Part shown: piece by piece, positions 28,147 to 36,708 of the stretch
Numbering within the stretch: position 1 is the first letter of the stretch
Layout: every line of letters starts with the position of its first letter
Assembly (NCBI GenBank): GCA_963825405.1
Contig: CAWGTB010000001.1
Location: 310,001-374,000, forward strand
From: JACPNO01 sp963825405
GTDB lineage: Bacteria > Acidobacteriota > Terriglobia > Bryobacterales > Bryobacteraceae
DNA: 64,000 nucleotides
Direction: 5' to 3'
Made by a program: the position numbers and the translations under genes
The notes under the pieces: model-generated
What the model saw: the letters and a program-made list of their open reading frames with translations, nothing else
Told to the model about the DNA's origin: nothing
Databases searched by the model: none

Positions 28147-28233
28147 AAGACATTTCTCGCAGAGACGCAGAGAACGCGGGAACCACCAACACGTTTTTCT
28201 CTGCGCTCTCTGCGTCTCTGCGAGAAATGTCTT
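28147..28233. repeat. Palindromic repeat, CGCAGAGACGCAGAG family, copy A
   Basis: Left arm 28147-28172 and right arm 28208-28233 are perfect 26-bp inverted copies, with consensus end AAGACATTTCTCGCAGAG followed by the ACGCAGAG unit. The middle 35 bp keeps a CTCTGCG-like inner pair. It lies between the FAH gene and the GYD gene of one operon, so it would be transcribed and fold. Copies B (35051-35500) and C (48427-48534) share the arms. Confidence 0.85.
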
Positions 28234-28241
28234 TGGAGTTT

Positions 28242-29087
28242 TCAGCCAACCACGATCGCCGTATTACTCAACTCCCCGATTTCCGGCACTCGAATACTCA
28301 CCGTATCGCCCGCTGCCAGCGCGGATTCCGCGGTCACGATGATGCCGGTTCCCGTGAGCAGCACGGAGCCAGATGGCACCGGGTTGGCGCGCAGCAGGTA
28401 CTCGATGAGCGTCTCGATCTTGCGGTGCAGGCGTGACGTCGATGTCTGGCCTTCGAAGCGCTTCTCACCGTCGCGCGTAATGGTGCAGGCCATGTTCAGC
28501 TTGTACGGATCCACCATGGCATCGGCGGTCACGATGACCGGCCCCAGCGCGCAGCACGCCGTGTAGACTTTGGACTGCGGCAGATACAGCGCATTTTCGC
28601 GCTCGATATCCCACGCCGAAACGTCATTCGCCAAAGTGTAGCCGAGCACGCGTCCCTTAGTGCCGAGGATCACCGCCAACTCCGGCTCCGGAGCCGTAAA
28701 TTTCGAATCCGCGCGCAGACCGATGGGCTGGCCGGGACCTACGCACACGCGCGATGTTCCCTTGAAAAAAATCTCGGGGCGGGCTTCGCGATAGACGTAC
28801 GCATACATGCCTTCGCGCGTGCCATGCTCAGCGTCGCGGAAGCTGGCGCTCATCTCGTAGGTGCAGCCGCAGGCCCAGACTTCCACCGGAAATATCGGAA
28901 TGATGGGCGCGGCTTCTACGCCATGACGGCTGGCGATTCGGCCCGCCAAATCCCATAAAGCGATCTGCTCGGCCTCGGCGTGCGCAATCAAATCCGTGAG
29001 CGTGTGGTTCGGAATGGGCCGGGCCAAGCCATCTTCGAAAATCGCGGCCACCGCCCGGCCTTCCTGTTTAATTTGTCCCAGTCGCAT
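28242..29087 (-). CDS. FAH-family hydrolase/dehydratase (2-keto-3-deoxy acid type)
   Basis: 281 aa, a fumarylacetoacetate hydrolase-fold protein. The metal and active residues appear in WACGCTYEMSASFRDAEHG, VYREARPEIFFKGTSRVCVG, APEPELAVILGTKGRVLGYTLANDVSAWDIERE and LPQSKVYTACCALGPVI, with the C-terminal SGSVLLTGTGIIV. Members with this layout dehydrate 2-keto-3-deoxyarabonate or xylonate (KdaD/KDXD) to 2-ketoglutarate semialdehyde. The adjacent aldehyde dehydrogenase, 2 bp away, and the acid-sugar dehydratase support that role; this is inference from context. Confidence 0.85.
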   Translation of the reverse strand: MRLGQIKQEGRAVAAIFEDGLARPIPNHTLTDLIAHAEAEQIALWDLAGRIASRHGVEAAPIIPIFPVEVWACGCTYEMSASFRDAEHGTREGMYAYVYREARPEIFFKGTSRVCVGPGQPIGLRADSKFTAPEPELAVILGTKGRVLGYTLANDVSAWDIERENALYLPQSKVYTACCALGPVIVTADAMVDPYKLNMACTITRDGEKRFEGQTSTSRLHRKIETLIEYLLRANPVPSGSVLLTGTGIIVTAESALAAGDTVSIRVPEIGELSNTAIVVG

Positions 29088-29089
29088 GT

Positions 29090-30538
29090 TTAGTATTTGA
29101 GGTAGATCGTCTTGTAGTCGCTGTAGAACTCGAGGGCGGCCGGTCCCTGTTCTTTCGGACCGAAGCTGGAATCCTTACTGCCGCCAAAAGGCAACTGATA
29201 TTCTACACCGGCGCTCGGCAGATTCACCGTGAGCAGCCCCGCCTCGGCGCGGTATACGTACTCGAACACGCGCGAAAGGTTGGTGGTTTGAATCGACGAC
29301 GAGAGGCCGAACGGAATGTCGTTGGCCAGGCGCATCGCATCGTCGAAATCCTTGGCGCGCATCACGGCCAGCACCGGGCCAAAGATTTCTTCGCGCGCGA
29401 TGGTCATCTTTTCGGTGACGCCGGCGAAGATGGTTGGCTCGACAAAATAGCCCTTATCGAATGCGCCGCCGGTCAAACGATTGCCGCCGATTTTAGGCGC
29501 ACCCGCTTCTTTGCGGCCGATTTCGATATAGCGCAGCACCGTATCGAGCTGGCCCTGGTCGACCAGCGGGCCGATGTCGATGCCCGGCTGCATGCCGTCG
29601 CCTACTTTGAGCTTGCGCGTGCGCTCCACCAGAGCATCCAGGAATTTGTCGTAGATCGCATCTTCGACGATGGCCCGGCTGGTGGCCGTGCACTTCTGGC
29701 CAGTGGAAAAGAATGCCGCATTGACTACATTCTCGACCGCGGAATTGAAATCGGCGTCGGCGAGTACAATCGTTGGATTCTTGCCGCCCATTTCGAGCTG
29801 AATCCGCAGGCGGCGCTTCGATGCTTCCGCGTGCAGCCAATTGCCGATCTGGCAGGAGCCGGTAAACGACACCGCTTTCAGCGCGGGAGACTCGACCAGC
29901 GCCGTTCCCAATTCGCCGCCCGGCCCCGCCACAAAGTTCACCACGCCGCGCGGCAGCCCGGATTCATGCAGCGCTTCGACAATCCGCCACGCGCTCAACG
30001 GCGCAGCAGACGCCGGTTTGAGCACGACGGTGTTGCCGCAAATCAGCGCCGGCGCGAGCTTCCACGCCGGAATCGCAATCGGAAAATTCCAAGGCGTGAT
30101 CAATCCCACGACACCGATGGCTTTGCGCACGGCGAACATGTGCACGCGATCGCGCTCGGAGGGAACCAGCATGCCGGGCATGCGCGAGCCTTCGCCGGCA
30201 AAGTAGCGGAAAATGTTGATGGCGCGGCGCACTTCGCCTTTGGCTTCGGGCAGCGTCTTGCCTTCTTCGCGCGTCATTTCGGCGGCGATGGATTCGAAGC
30301 GTCGGTCCAGCAGGTCGGCGGTTTTGTACAAAATATTTCCGCGAGCCGGCGCCGCCATGCCGGACCACGCTGGGAATGCCGCGTGCGCGGCGGCGGCAGC
30401 GCGACGTACATCGTCGGCAGTGCCTCGGGCGAAATGGCCTACGATTTCATCCGTGTTGGCCGGGTTGCGATCCTCGAAAGTGCGGGTGCTCTCAACCCAT
30501 TCTCCGTCGATGTAATTTGCGAATGTGGGAACGTTCAT
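29090..30538 (-). CDS. Aldehyde dehydrogenase (2-oxoglutarate semialdehyde type)
   Basis: 482 aa, full-length ALDH. The N-terminus is PTFANYIDGEWVEST; NAD-binding and catalytic motifs include GLITPWNFPIAIPAWKLAPAL, NTVVLKPAS, SFTGSCQIGNWL, LEMGGKNP (catalytic Glu), STGQKCTATSRAIV (catalytic Cys) and REEIFGPVLAV. The layout suits the succinate/2,5-dioxovalerate semialdehyde dehydrogenase branch. Within the operon it would oxidise 2-ketoglutarate semialdehyde to 2-ketoglutarate and feed the TCA cycle. The upstream LemA gene follows with a 5-bp gap, but its link is unclear. Confidence 0.9.
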   Translation of the reverse strand: MNVPTFANYIDGEWVESTRTFEDRNPANTDEIVGHFARGTADDVRRAAAAAHAAFPAWSGMAAPARGNILYKTADLLDRRFESIAAEMTREEGKTLPEAKGEVRRAINIFRYFAGEGSRMPGMLVPSERDRVHMFAVRKAIGVVGLITPWNFPIAIPAWKLAPALICGNTVVLKPASAAPLSAWRIVEALHESGLPRGVVNFVAGPGGELGTALVESPALKAVSFTGSCQIGNWLHAEASKRRLRIQLEMGGKNPTIVLADADFNSAVENVVNAAFFSTGQKCTATSRAIVEDAIYDKFLDALVERTRKLKVGDGMQPGIDIGPLVDQGQLDTVLRYIEIGRKEAGAPKIGGNRLTGGAFDKGYFVEPTIFAGVTEKMTIAREEIFGPVLAVMRAKDFDDAMRLANDIPFGLSSSIQTTNLSRVFEYVYRAEAGLLTVNLPSAGVEYQLPFGGSKDSSFGPKEQGPAALEFYSDYKTIYLKY

Positions 30539-30543
30539 GGGCG

Positions 30544-31110
30544 TTAGAAAGCCACTTTGGGCGCGGTGCGGGCTCCGGCGTCGGTCTTGAAATAGGCGTC
30601 TTCGCGCGTGAATCCCGACATGGAAGCCACGATGTTGTCGGGAAACAATTGGATTTTCGTGTTGTATGCCTGCACCACTTCGTTATATTTCCGGCGTTCG
30701 ATGGCGATGCGGTTTTCCGTGCCCGCCAGCTCATCCTGCAGGCGCAGAAAGTTCTGATCGGCCTTGAGATTCGGATAATTTTCCACGACTACCAGCAACC
30801 GGCCGAGCGCGCCGTCCAGTTGGGAGTTGGCGTCGATCTTCTCTTGCGGCGTCCGCGCGCCGCCTAACTGCGCGCGCGCGGCGGCCACGTCGGCGATCAC
30901 TTTTTCCTCATGGGTGGCAAAGCCCTTCACGGTTGCCACCAGGTTCGGGATCAGGTCAGAACGGCGCTGCAACGCCACATCCACCTGGGCCCACGCTGCG
31001 GCAACGCCCTCTTTGCTCGTAACCAGCTCATTGCGGATGCCGACATATTTTCCGCCAACCATCAGGCCTACCACTAGCAGTACCGCGAGAACAATAAGAA
31101 GAATTTTCAT
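30544..31110 (-). CDS. LemA family protein
   Basis: 188 aa with one N-terminal membrane helix (ILLIVLAVLLVVGLMVGGKYV) followed by the helical LemA domain: NELVTSKEGVAAAWAQVDVALQRRSDLIPNLV, FATHEEKVIADVAAARAQ and ENYPNLKADQNFLRLQDEL. LemA proteins are widespread and of unknown function, most often encoded next to TPM-domain proteins, as here. It is the downstream member of the TPM-nucleotidyltransferase-LemA series and continues close to the aldehyde dehydrogenase operon. Confidence 0.93.
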   Translation of the reverse strand: MKILLIVLAVLLVVGLMVGGKYVGIRNELVTSKEGVAAAWAQVDVALQRRSDLIPNLVATVKGFATHEEKVIADVAAARAQLGGARTPQEKIDANSQLDGALGRLLVVVENYPNLKADQNFLRLQDELAGTENRIAIERRKYNEVVQAYNTKIQLFPDNIVASMSGFTREDAYFKTDAGARTAPKVAF

Positions 31111-31117
31111 GGTTAAC

Positions 31118-31829
31118 TTACCTTTCCAGGCGATCGACAGCGTCGATCACAACGGTTATCTGTTTCAAGTACGAATCCAGCAGGGGCTCAGGTTCCAATT
31201 CCCGGGCCTTCATGCGCTCTTCGCGAACATCCAGCAATTTCTGGAACGGCTGCGGATCGATGCCGAACGTTTTCTGCGCCTCTGCCATCACTTCGCGCTT
31301 CTTGGTGGATACTTCCACGCCGTGCAACAGCAGCGCGTGGCGGAACAGCACGCTGAAGGTCGAGATCGAATCCAGCAGCAGGCGGCGCAGCACGTCTTTA
31401 TCGGCGAGCGCGCTCGAAGCTTTCTGCCGCAGCCGCAGCAATTTCGCGCGCAGCTCGTGTTCCACTTGCGCCCGGTAAAACGCGTTGTCTACTACCAGAT
31501 CGGAAACCACATCTTTGCCCTGCAGCAGGCGGTGATGCGCCTTGATGTCGTGGAACTCGATGGCGAAACAATCGGTCGAAGTGAGCACTTCATGCTCGCT
31601 CAACAGCATCGGCGCAGGGTTGCCTTTCTCGCGCCACCAGCGAAAAACCGGCTTCCGACGAAGCCAGTTCCCGCGTGGTCACTTCCTGCAGCACGCACAG
31701 CACATTGAGATCGGAAAATCCCTCGTGATGGTCGCCGGACGCAGCCGAGCCGTAAAGCACGACGGAGACCAGGCGGTCGCCGAAGGCTTTGTTGAGCCGC
31801 TCCAATAGCTGGTTCAGTGCGTTTTCCAT
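31118..31829 (-). CDS. Nucleotidyltransferase-fold protein, frameshifted
   Basis: Begins MENALNQLLERLNKAFGDRL with the nucleotidyltransferase pattern VVLYGSAASGDHHEGFSDLN. An extra T in a run of five near 31640 shifts the frame; correction restores GFRWWREKGNPAPMLLSEHEV and a helical C-terminus, about 236 aa in total. The usual acidic pair after GSxxxG is SDxD; here it reads SDLN, so the second Asp is absent and catalysis is doubtful unless another acidic residue serves. It lies between the TPM protein and LemA. A HEPN/MNT-like or cyclase-like role is possible but not supported further. Confidence 0.8.
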
Positions 31830-31842
31830 GCAGTTATCGATC

Positions 31843-32615
31843 TTACCAGTCGCTGGAGGCTCCGCCGCCGCCCGAATCGCCTCCGCCAAAGCCGCCGAAT
31901 CCGCCGCCACCGCCGAATCCGCCGCCTCCACCGCCACCGCCGCCCCACCCGACCGCCGCGTCCGCCCATCATATTGCCGAGCAGCATGCCGGTGAGGAAT
32001 CCGCCGAATCCGCCGCCGCCCGAGCGCATCAGCCACAACAGGATCACGATTCCGCCAATGATCAGCGGCCAGGGGATCGAGTCGCGCGGCCGTCCGCACC
32101 ATGCGCCGCGGCAGTTCGACATCGAACGAAACGTTCTTGGCCTTGGCGATGATCGAGCCAATCTGCTGTGCAGCCGCGATCATGGCCGCGCCGTACTGGC
32201 TCTGGCGCAGCGCCGGGCGCATTTCGCGCAGCACGTCGCCGGAAAGCCCATCGGGCAGAATCGGCTCCAGGCCATAGCCGATTTCCAGGCGGCTGCGGCG
32301 GTCGCGAACCACCAGCAGCAGCATGATGCCTTCGTTTTTGCCTTTTTGCCCGACGCCCCACGCCCGGTAGATGGTGTTGGTGACGTCCTCGATGGGCTCG
32401 CCTTCGAGAGTCGGCAGCGTGACCAGCGCCATCTGCGCGCCGGTAAGCTGTTCCACGCGCGCGCAATAGCGTTCCAGCGCGGCGCGGCTGCTGGCGTCCA
32501 CTACATTGGCGAAATCGCTGACGTAACCCTGCGGCTTGAGCGCTTTCCAATCGACCGCCCAAGCTGCGCTCAAGGTGCAGAGCGTGGCCAGAGCCAGCCG
32601 TCGTAGTGTTTTCAT
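31843..32615 (-). CDS. TPM-domain membrane protein, frameshifted
   Basis: Signal peptide (MKTLRRLALATLCTLSAAWA), then the TPM domain: VSDFANVVDASSRAALERYC, VEQLTGAQMALVTLPTLEGE, GVGQKGKNEGIMLLLVVRDRRSRLEIGYGLE and LPDGLSGDVL. After extra bases near 32090 and 31945 the frame continues with one membrane helix (WPLIIGGIVILLWLM), a glycine-rich stretch (GGFGGFLTGMLLGNMMGG) and a Gly-rich tail ending GGGASSDW. Total about 257 aa. The tail-anchored glycine-rich ending is typical. TPM proteins act in the periplasm with LemA; the exact job is unknown. Confidence 0.9.
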
Positions 32616-32631
32616 CCGAGGTTTGATTCTA

Positions 32632-33922
32632 TCAGCAGACCAGATCTTCCCGTCCGATGTGGAACCCATCCAGGTTTCCAAGCACGGTAAGGGCGATTTG
32701 TTTCTGTTCGAAGAACGTCTGGGCGATGCGCTGCACACCGTTGGCCGTCACCTGCTCGATGCTCTCGGTGAGCTCGTCGAGAGTGAAGAAGCGCCCGAAG
32801 TACATTTCCTGGCGGGCCAGGTTGGACATGCGGCTGGAGGTGGATTCCAGGCTCAGCATCAGCGAGCCCTTCAGGTGGTCTTTGGCGCGGCGCAGCTCTT
32901 CCTCGGTGATCAGCTCCTGCTTGAGCTGCTTGAACTCGTTCAGGATGGACTCAACCACTTGGCGCGCCGATTCGAGCGAGGTGCCAGCGTAGATGGAGAG
33001 CAGGCCGGTGTCGCGATACGGATTCAGCTCGGAAAACACGGCGTAGGCCAGCCCCTGCCGCTCGCGAATATTCTGGAACAGGCGCGAGCTCATGCCGCCG
33101 CCTAGCACGGTATTCAGCACATAGCAGGCGAAGCGCTCTTCGTGCGGAGCGGGATAGGATGGCACGCCCAGGCACGAGATGCACTTGCTCCAGAGCTTTC
33201 TTGTTGCGCAGGGCGACTGCGGGCATGGGTTGCCGGAGCTGCTTCCCCCGGCGCCGAGCCGTTCTTGTGCATGGTGTTGAACTGCTCGCCCGCCAAATCC
33301 ACTAGCGCCTTGTGGGTCAAATTGCCGGCGGCGGTGATCACGACGCTCGACGGCGTATACGACCTGATGGTAATAGCTCTCGAGCAGCCACGCGGTCGAA
33401 GCGCTTGACGGTGTCCTTGGTGCCGATAATCGGCTTGCCCAGCGGATGATCTTTCCAGAAATTGGCGGAGAAGATCTCGTGGACCAGGTAATCCGGCTGA
33501 TCCTCGTCCATCTTCAGCTCTTCCAGGATTACGCCCTTTTCCTTGGAGATGTCGTCTTCACGGAAGAGGGGGCGCAGCACCAGGTCGGCCAGCACGTCGA
33601 AGGCCAGCGGAAGATGCTCGTCCATGACTTTGGTGTTGTAGCAGACCAGTTCCTTGGCGGTGAACGCGTCCAGGTTGCCGCCGATCCGATCCACGGAGCG
33701 CGCGATTTCTTCGGCCGAGCGATTGGTGGTCCCCTTAAACAGCATGTGCTCAATGAAGTGCGAGATGCCGTTCTGTTCCGGCGATTCGCGCCGCGAACCG
33801 GCCTTGACCCAGAGTCCCACCGAGACGGAGCGGACATGGGGCATGGTTTCGGTGATGACGCGCACCCCGCTTGGTAGCGTGGTCGTTTCGATCTCGCGAA
33901 CGCCTGTAGAAGGGGTCTTCAT
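32632..33922 (-). CDS. M16 family metallopeptidase (insulinase-like), frameshifted
   Basis: Full-length frame about 430 aa. The N-terminal domain has TLPSGVRVITETMPHVRSV and the inverted zinc motif HFIEHMLFKGT (HxxEH), with the distal Glu in ISKEKGVILEELKMDEDQP. The C-terminal domain has RFACYVLNTVLGGGMSSRLFQNIRE and ERQGLAYAVFSELNPY. At least four one-base gains (about 33397, 33370, 33237 and 33172) break the middle; correcting them restores a normal Y-H-R-SYTPSSVVITAAGNL segment and HLCLGVPSYPAPHEERF. M16 proteins of this type cleave short peptides in the cytoplasm or periplasm. The start at 33922 follows the family N-terminus. Confidence 0.9.
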
Positions 33923-34017
33923 GGCAGAAGGAGGGGGCTGCCTCAACTATTTATACCATTTTCCGGCTGTTTTCCGCACTCGGGCGGAGGATCGCGGCCG
34001 TGCTAAACTAGGAACAA

Positions 34018-35044
34018 GTGGCGCAACCTATTCTAGGAATGGAACTTACGGAGATCCGGGAAGCCCTGGGTCCGGACCAGCCGGCGTACCGCGCGAGCCA
34101 GGTATACAACGCAATTTACCACCAGCGGGTGGGCGACCTGGTGCAGATTTCGACCCTTCCCGTAGCGCTTCGCCGGACCCTGGCCGACGCGCACAGCCTT
34201 GGTCTGCCGGAGCTCGACCGGCGTTTCGACTCGACCGACGGCACCCGGCGCTATCTGCTTCGCCTGGAGGACGGCCGCACGGTCGAAACCGTCTGGATGC
34301 CTGAGGAAAGCCGCGACACCATTTGCATTTCGAGCCAGGTGGGCTGTCCGGTGGACTGTAAGTTCTGCATGACAGCGCTGATGGGCCTGGAGCGCAACCT
34401 GACCGCCGGCGAGATTGTGGGGCAGGTGCTGTTCGCGGCGCGCGACAACGGCTGGCTGGGCGAGAAGTCGCGGCTCAATATCGTGCTGATGGGCATGGGC
34501 GAGCCGCTGCTGAACCTGCCCAGCCGTGTTGAAAGCCACGCGCATCCTGACCGATGCGGAAGGCGTCGGGCTGTCGGAGCGGCGCATCACGCTTTCCACC
34601 GCCGGCCTGATTCCGCAGATTGCGGAGCTGGGGCGCGCGCCGGTGCGGCCGAAACTGGCTGTGTCGCTGAACGCGTCGACCGAAGAGATGCGGCAGGAGC
34701 TCATGCCGATCACGCGTAAATATCATTTGAAGGATTTACTGGCGGCGTGCAAGGCCTATCCGCTGCGGCCGTGGGAGAAGCTGACCTTCGAGTACGTGCT
34801 GCTGGGAGGCGTGAACGACACGGACGCCGACGCGCGCCGGGTGGTGAAACTGCTGGCCAATTTGAACGCCAAGGTGAATCTGATCGCGCTGAATCCCGGG
34901 CCGGGAATTCCGTACGAAACGCCGGCGCCTGCGCGGGTGGCGTCTTTCCAGGAACTGGTGCGGCGGGCGATGCCGTGCTTCGTTAGGAAGCCGCGCGGCC
35001 TGGATATTTTCGCGGCTTGCGGACAGTTGAAGCGAAACGGATAA
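34018..35044 (+). CDS. rlmN: 23S rRNA (adenine-C2)-methyltransferase RlmN, frameshifted
   Basis: The product is a radical SAM enzyme of about 341 aa. The N-terminal part carries YRASQVYNAIYHQRVGDL and the cluster motif GCPVDCKFCMTALMG (CxxxCxxC), then IVLMGMGEPLLNLP. An extra C near 34519 breaks the frame; correction restores LPSVLKATRILTD and the C-terminus with RITLSTAGLIPQI, KLAVSLNAST, FEYVLLGGVND, and the catalytic Cys likely in AACGQLK. It methylates A2503 of 23S rRNA and some tRNAs. The start is GTG 34018, with ATG 34039 as alternative. It is divergent from the M16 gene. Confidence 0.93.
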
Positions 35045-35050
35045 ACCAAC

Positions 35051-35500
35051 AAGACATTTCTCGCAGAGACGCAGAGTACGCAGAGATTCTGTGTGTCTTT
35101 TGACGATTATTGTGGCCTTTCACGTATTGCTTGTGTCCAATTCTACAGAATGCTTCAATACCTCGAGCTGCTCCTGAAGGGCTTTGATCTGCGATCGGCG
35201 TATCAGTGTTGCTACAGAGCTGGTTCAGTTGGTTCGCCTTGATCGTGCTGGCACCGATGACCCGCTCGGGAGTGGAGACCTTGGCGCTGCGATTCGCGAA
35301 TTCGCGGAGAATTGGCCGAAAGGGGTATTGGTTGCTCGGCTTGGCAAATACCGAATGCATGATCGTCGCAATTTATGCGTTCATCCTGGATGACCGTGCA
35401 CATGCAGCGGTGGCCATGATGCGGCATCAATAAATCAGATCCGTCAAAACCGAAAGGTCTTCGTAGCTCTCTGTGTTCTCTGCGTCTCTGCGAGAAATTT
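35051..35500. repeat. Palindromic repeat, CGCAGAGACGCAGAG family, copy B, split by about 380 bp
   Basis: The left arm (35051-35086) and right arm (35467-35500) match copies A and C as inverted ends, but here 380 bp separate them. The intervening sequence (35087-35466) has lower GC than the neighbours and holds only short open frames on both strands, none recognised. It may be an insertion between the arms or a different member of the family. No gene is called here. Confidence 0.75.
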
Positions 35501-35506
35501 TGGTTT

Positions 35507-35833
35507 TTAGACCCGCTGCGGCGTCGTCGTCACGGCGACCTGCGTATCTTCCACCGGCATGATGATCCAGCAGACGATATACGCCAGAATGCCGGTCCCG
35601 ACGCAGAGCACCGTGAGCAGCCACAACACCCGCACCAGCGTCACGTCCATGCCAAAGTAGTTGGCGAAGCCGCCGCAGACGCCGGCAATCTTCTTGTTCC
35701 GGACCGACCGCATGAGCCGTTGATGCGGCGCGGCGGCGGCTCGCACGGTGGGAGCGGCTCCGCTGGCGGTTCCACATTTCGGACAGAACGCGTCTTCAGA
35801 AGCCATCTCGCGGCCGCAACTTGTACAAAACAT
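35507..35833 (-). CDS. PspC-domain membrane protein with N-terminal zinc ribbon
   Basis: 108 aa. MFCTSCGREMASEDAFCPKCG is a zinc-ribbon (two CxxC pairs). Residues 40-95 form a PspC domain: RSVRNKKIAGVCGGFANYFGMDVTLVRVLWLLTVLC, with one membrane segment GTGILAYIVCWIIMP. PspC acts in phage-shock/envelope stress in enterobacteria; in acidobacteria the pairing of a zinc ribbon with PspC is common and its role is unknown. The gene follows repeat copy B by a few bases. Confidence 0.92.
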   Translation of the reverse strand: MFCTSCGREMASEDAFCPKCGTASGAAPTVRAAAAPHQRLMRSVRNKKIAGVCGGFANYFGMDVTLVRVLWLLTVLCVGTGILAYIVCWIIMPVEDTQVAVTTTPQRV

Positions 35834-35887
35834 GCATTCCCTCCCGCTACCAAACCATAATACGCGCGTCCGGGCGGGAAAGTTCGT

Positions 35888-36658
35888 TCACTGCGGAGTC
35901 AGCGGCGGGCCCAGAACATAACGCCTAGTTTCAGCGACTTCGGCTTTCAGGGTCGCGTCTGGAGTCGAAGCATCCAGGCGGTCCAGCAGAGACAAAACCT
36001 TCTGGGGCTTCGGAATCGCCTGCGGTCTCCCGAAAGCTGTGCGAATCATCGCCAGAACCTTACGTGTGTCGTCGGGACGCAGCGTGCAGTCGCCCACAAT
36101 GGTTTTCAGATAGTCCGCGACGTCGTCGCCAATATGCTGCCGGCGCGAGGGCTCGCTGAGCGACAGGTAAACCTTGGTCAGCCGGTAGCCAAAATTGGTA
36201 TCTTCGCGAGCCGCGCTGAAGTTGGCGAGCATACAGTCGGGGGAATCGTTGGCAGAGGCGGCCGCGAACTGATCCCGGACAAACTTCCTCTCGTCGGCGA
36301 TCTGGGCTCGCACGCTTGCGTCTGTTGTGGCGCGATCGAGTTGTTCCAGAAGGAGCAGCGTTTGTTTCGGCTCCCGATCGGCGACGTTTTCGAGCGCGGC
36401 TGGGCGTCCGAAAGCTCCGTGCACGATGTAAAGGATCTTGGTGATATCAGCCGCGCTGAGGGTCTGACCGTCAATGACTCTGCCGATCAATACGGCAGCG
36501 GCATCGCCCATTCGGCTTTGTTCCTTGACGGCTATACCGGAGACGATACCCCCGAAGATCTCTGTGCGAATCCGCTGTTCGGCACCGTTGTTCACGGTTT
36601 GACCCCAAGCAGTTAGAGACAGCGCGACGAAAGCGGCCAACCGGAGTTGCCAGCGCAT
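35888..36658 (-). CDS. Secreted protein with a tandem internal duplication
   Basis: 256 aa with a signal peptide (MRWQLRLAAFVALSLTAWGQ). Two homologous halves are visible: TKILYIVHGAFGRPAAL with QTLLLLEQLDRATTDASVRA and RKVLAMIRTAFGRPQAI with KVLSLLDRLDASTPDATLKA, each ending in a charged helix (ADERKFVRDQ, AETRRYVLG). The repeats are helical and may form a small repeat bundle. No family is recognised. It is divergent from the NTF2-fold lipoprotein, 50 bp away. Confidence 0.75.
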   Translation of the reverse strand: MRWQLRLAAFVALSLTAWGQTVNNGAEQRIRTEIFGGIVSGIAVKEQSRMGDAAAVLIGRVIDGQTLSAADITKILYIVHGAFGRPAALENVADREPKQTLLLLEQLDRATTDASVRAQIADERKFVRDQFAAASANDSPDCMLANFSAAREDTNFGYRLTKVYLSLSEPSRRQHIGDDVADYLKTIVGDCTLRPDDTRKVLAMIRTAFGRPQAIPKPQKVLSLLDRLDASTPDATLKAEVAETRRYVLGPPLTPQ

Positions 36659-36708
36659 GCCGCAATTGTACCGCCGTGATATGCTAGACGGCCTGTTGGA
36701 GGGGGATT

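Noticed and set aside
29288..30547. Long plus-strand ORF (419 aa) antisense to the aldehyde dehydrogenase
   Set aside because: Composition is that of a GC-rich shadow frame with no recognisable family, and the opposite strand encodes a complete ALDH with all motifs.
31843..32000. Trinucleotide repeat expansion or CRISPR-like array
   Set aside because: The GGC/GGT-rich run encodes the normal Gly-rich tail of a TPM-domain protein, and there are no spacers.
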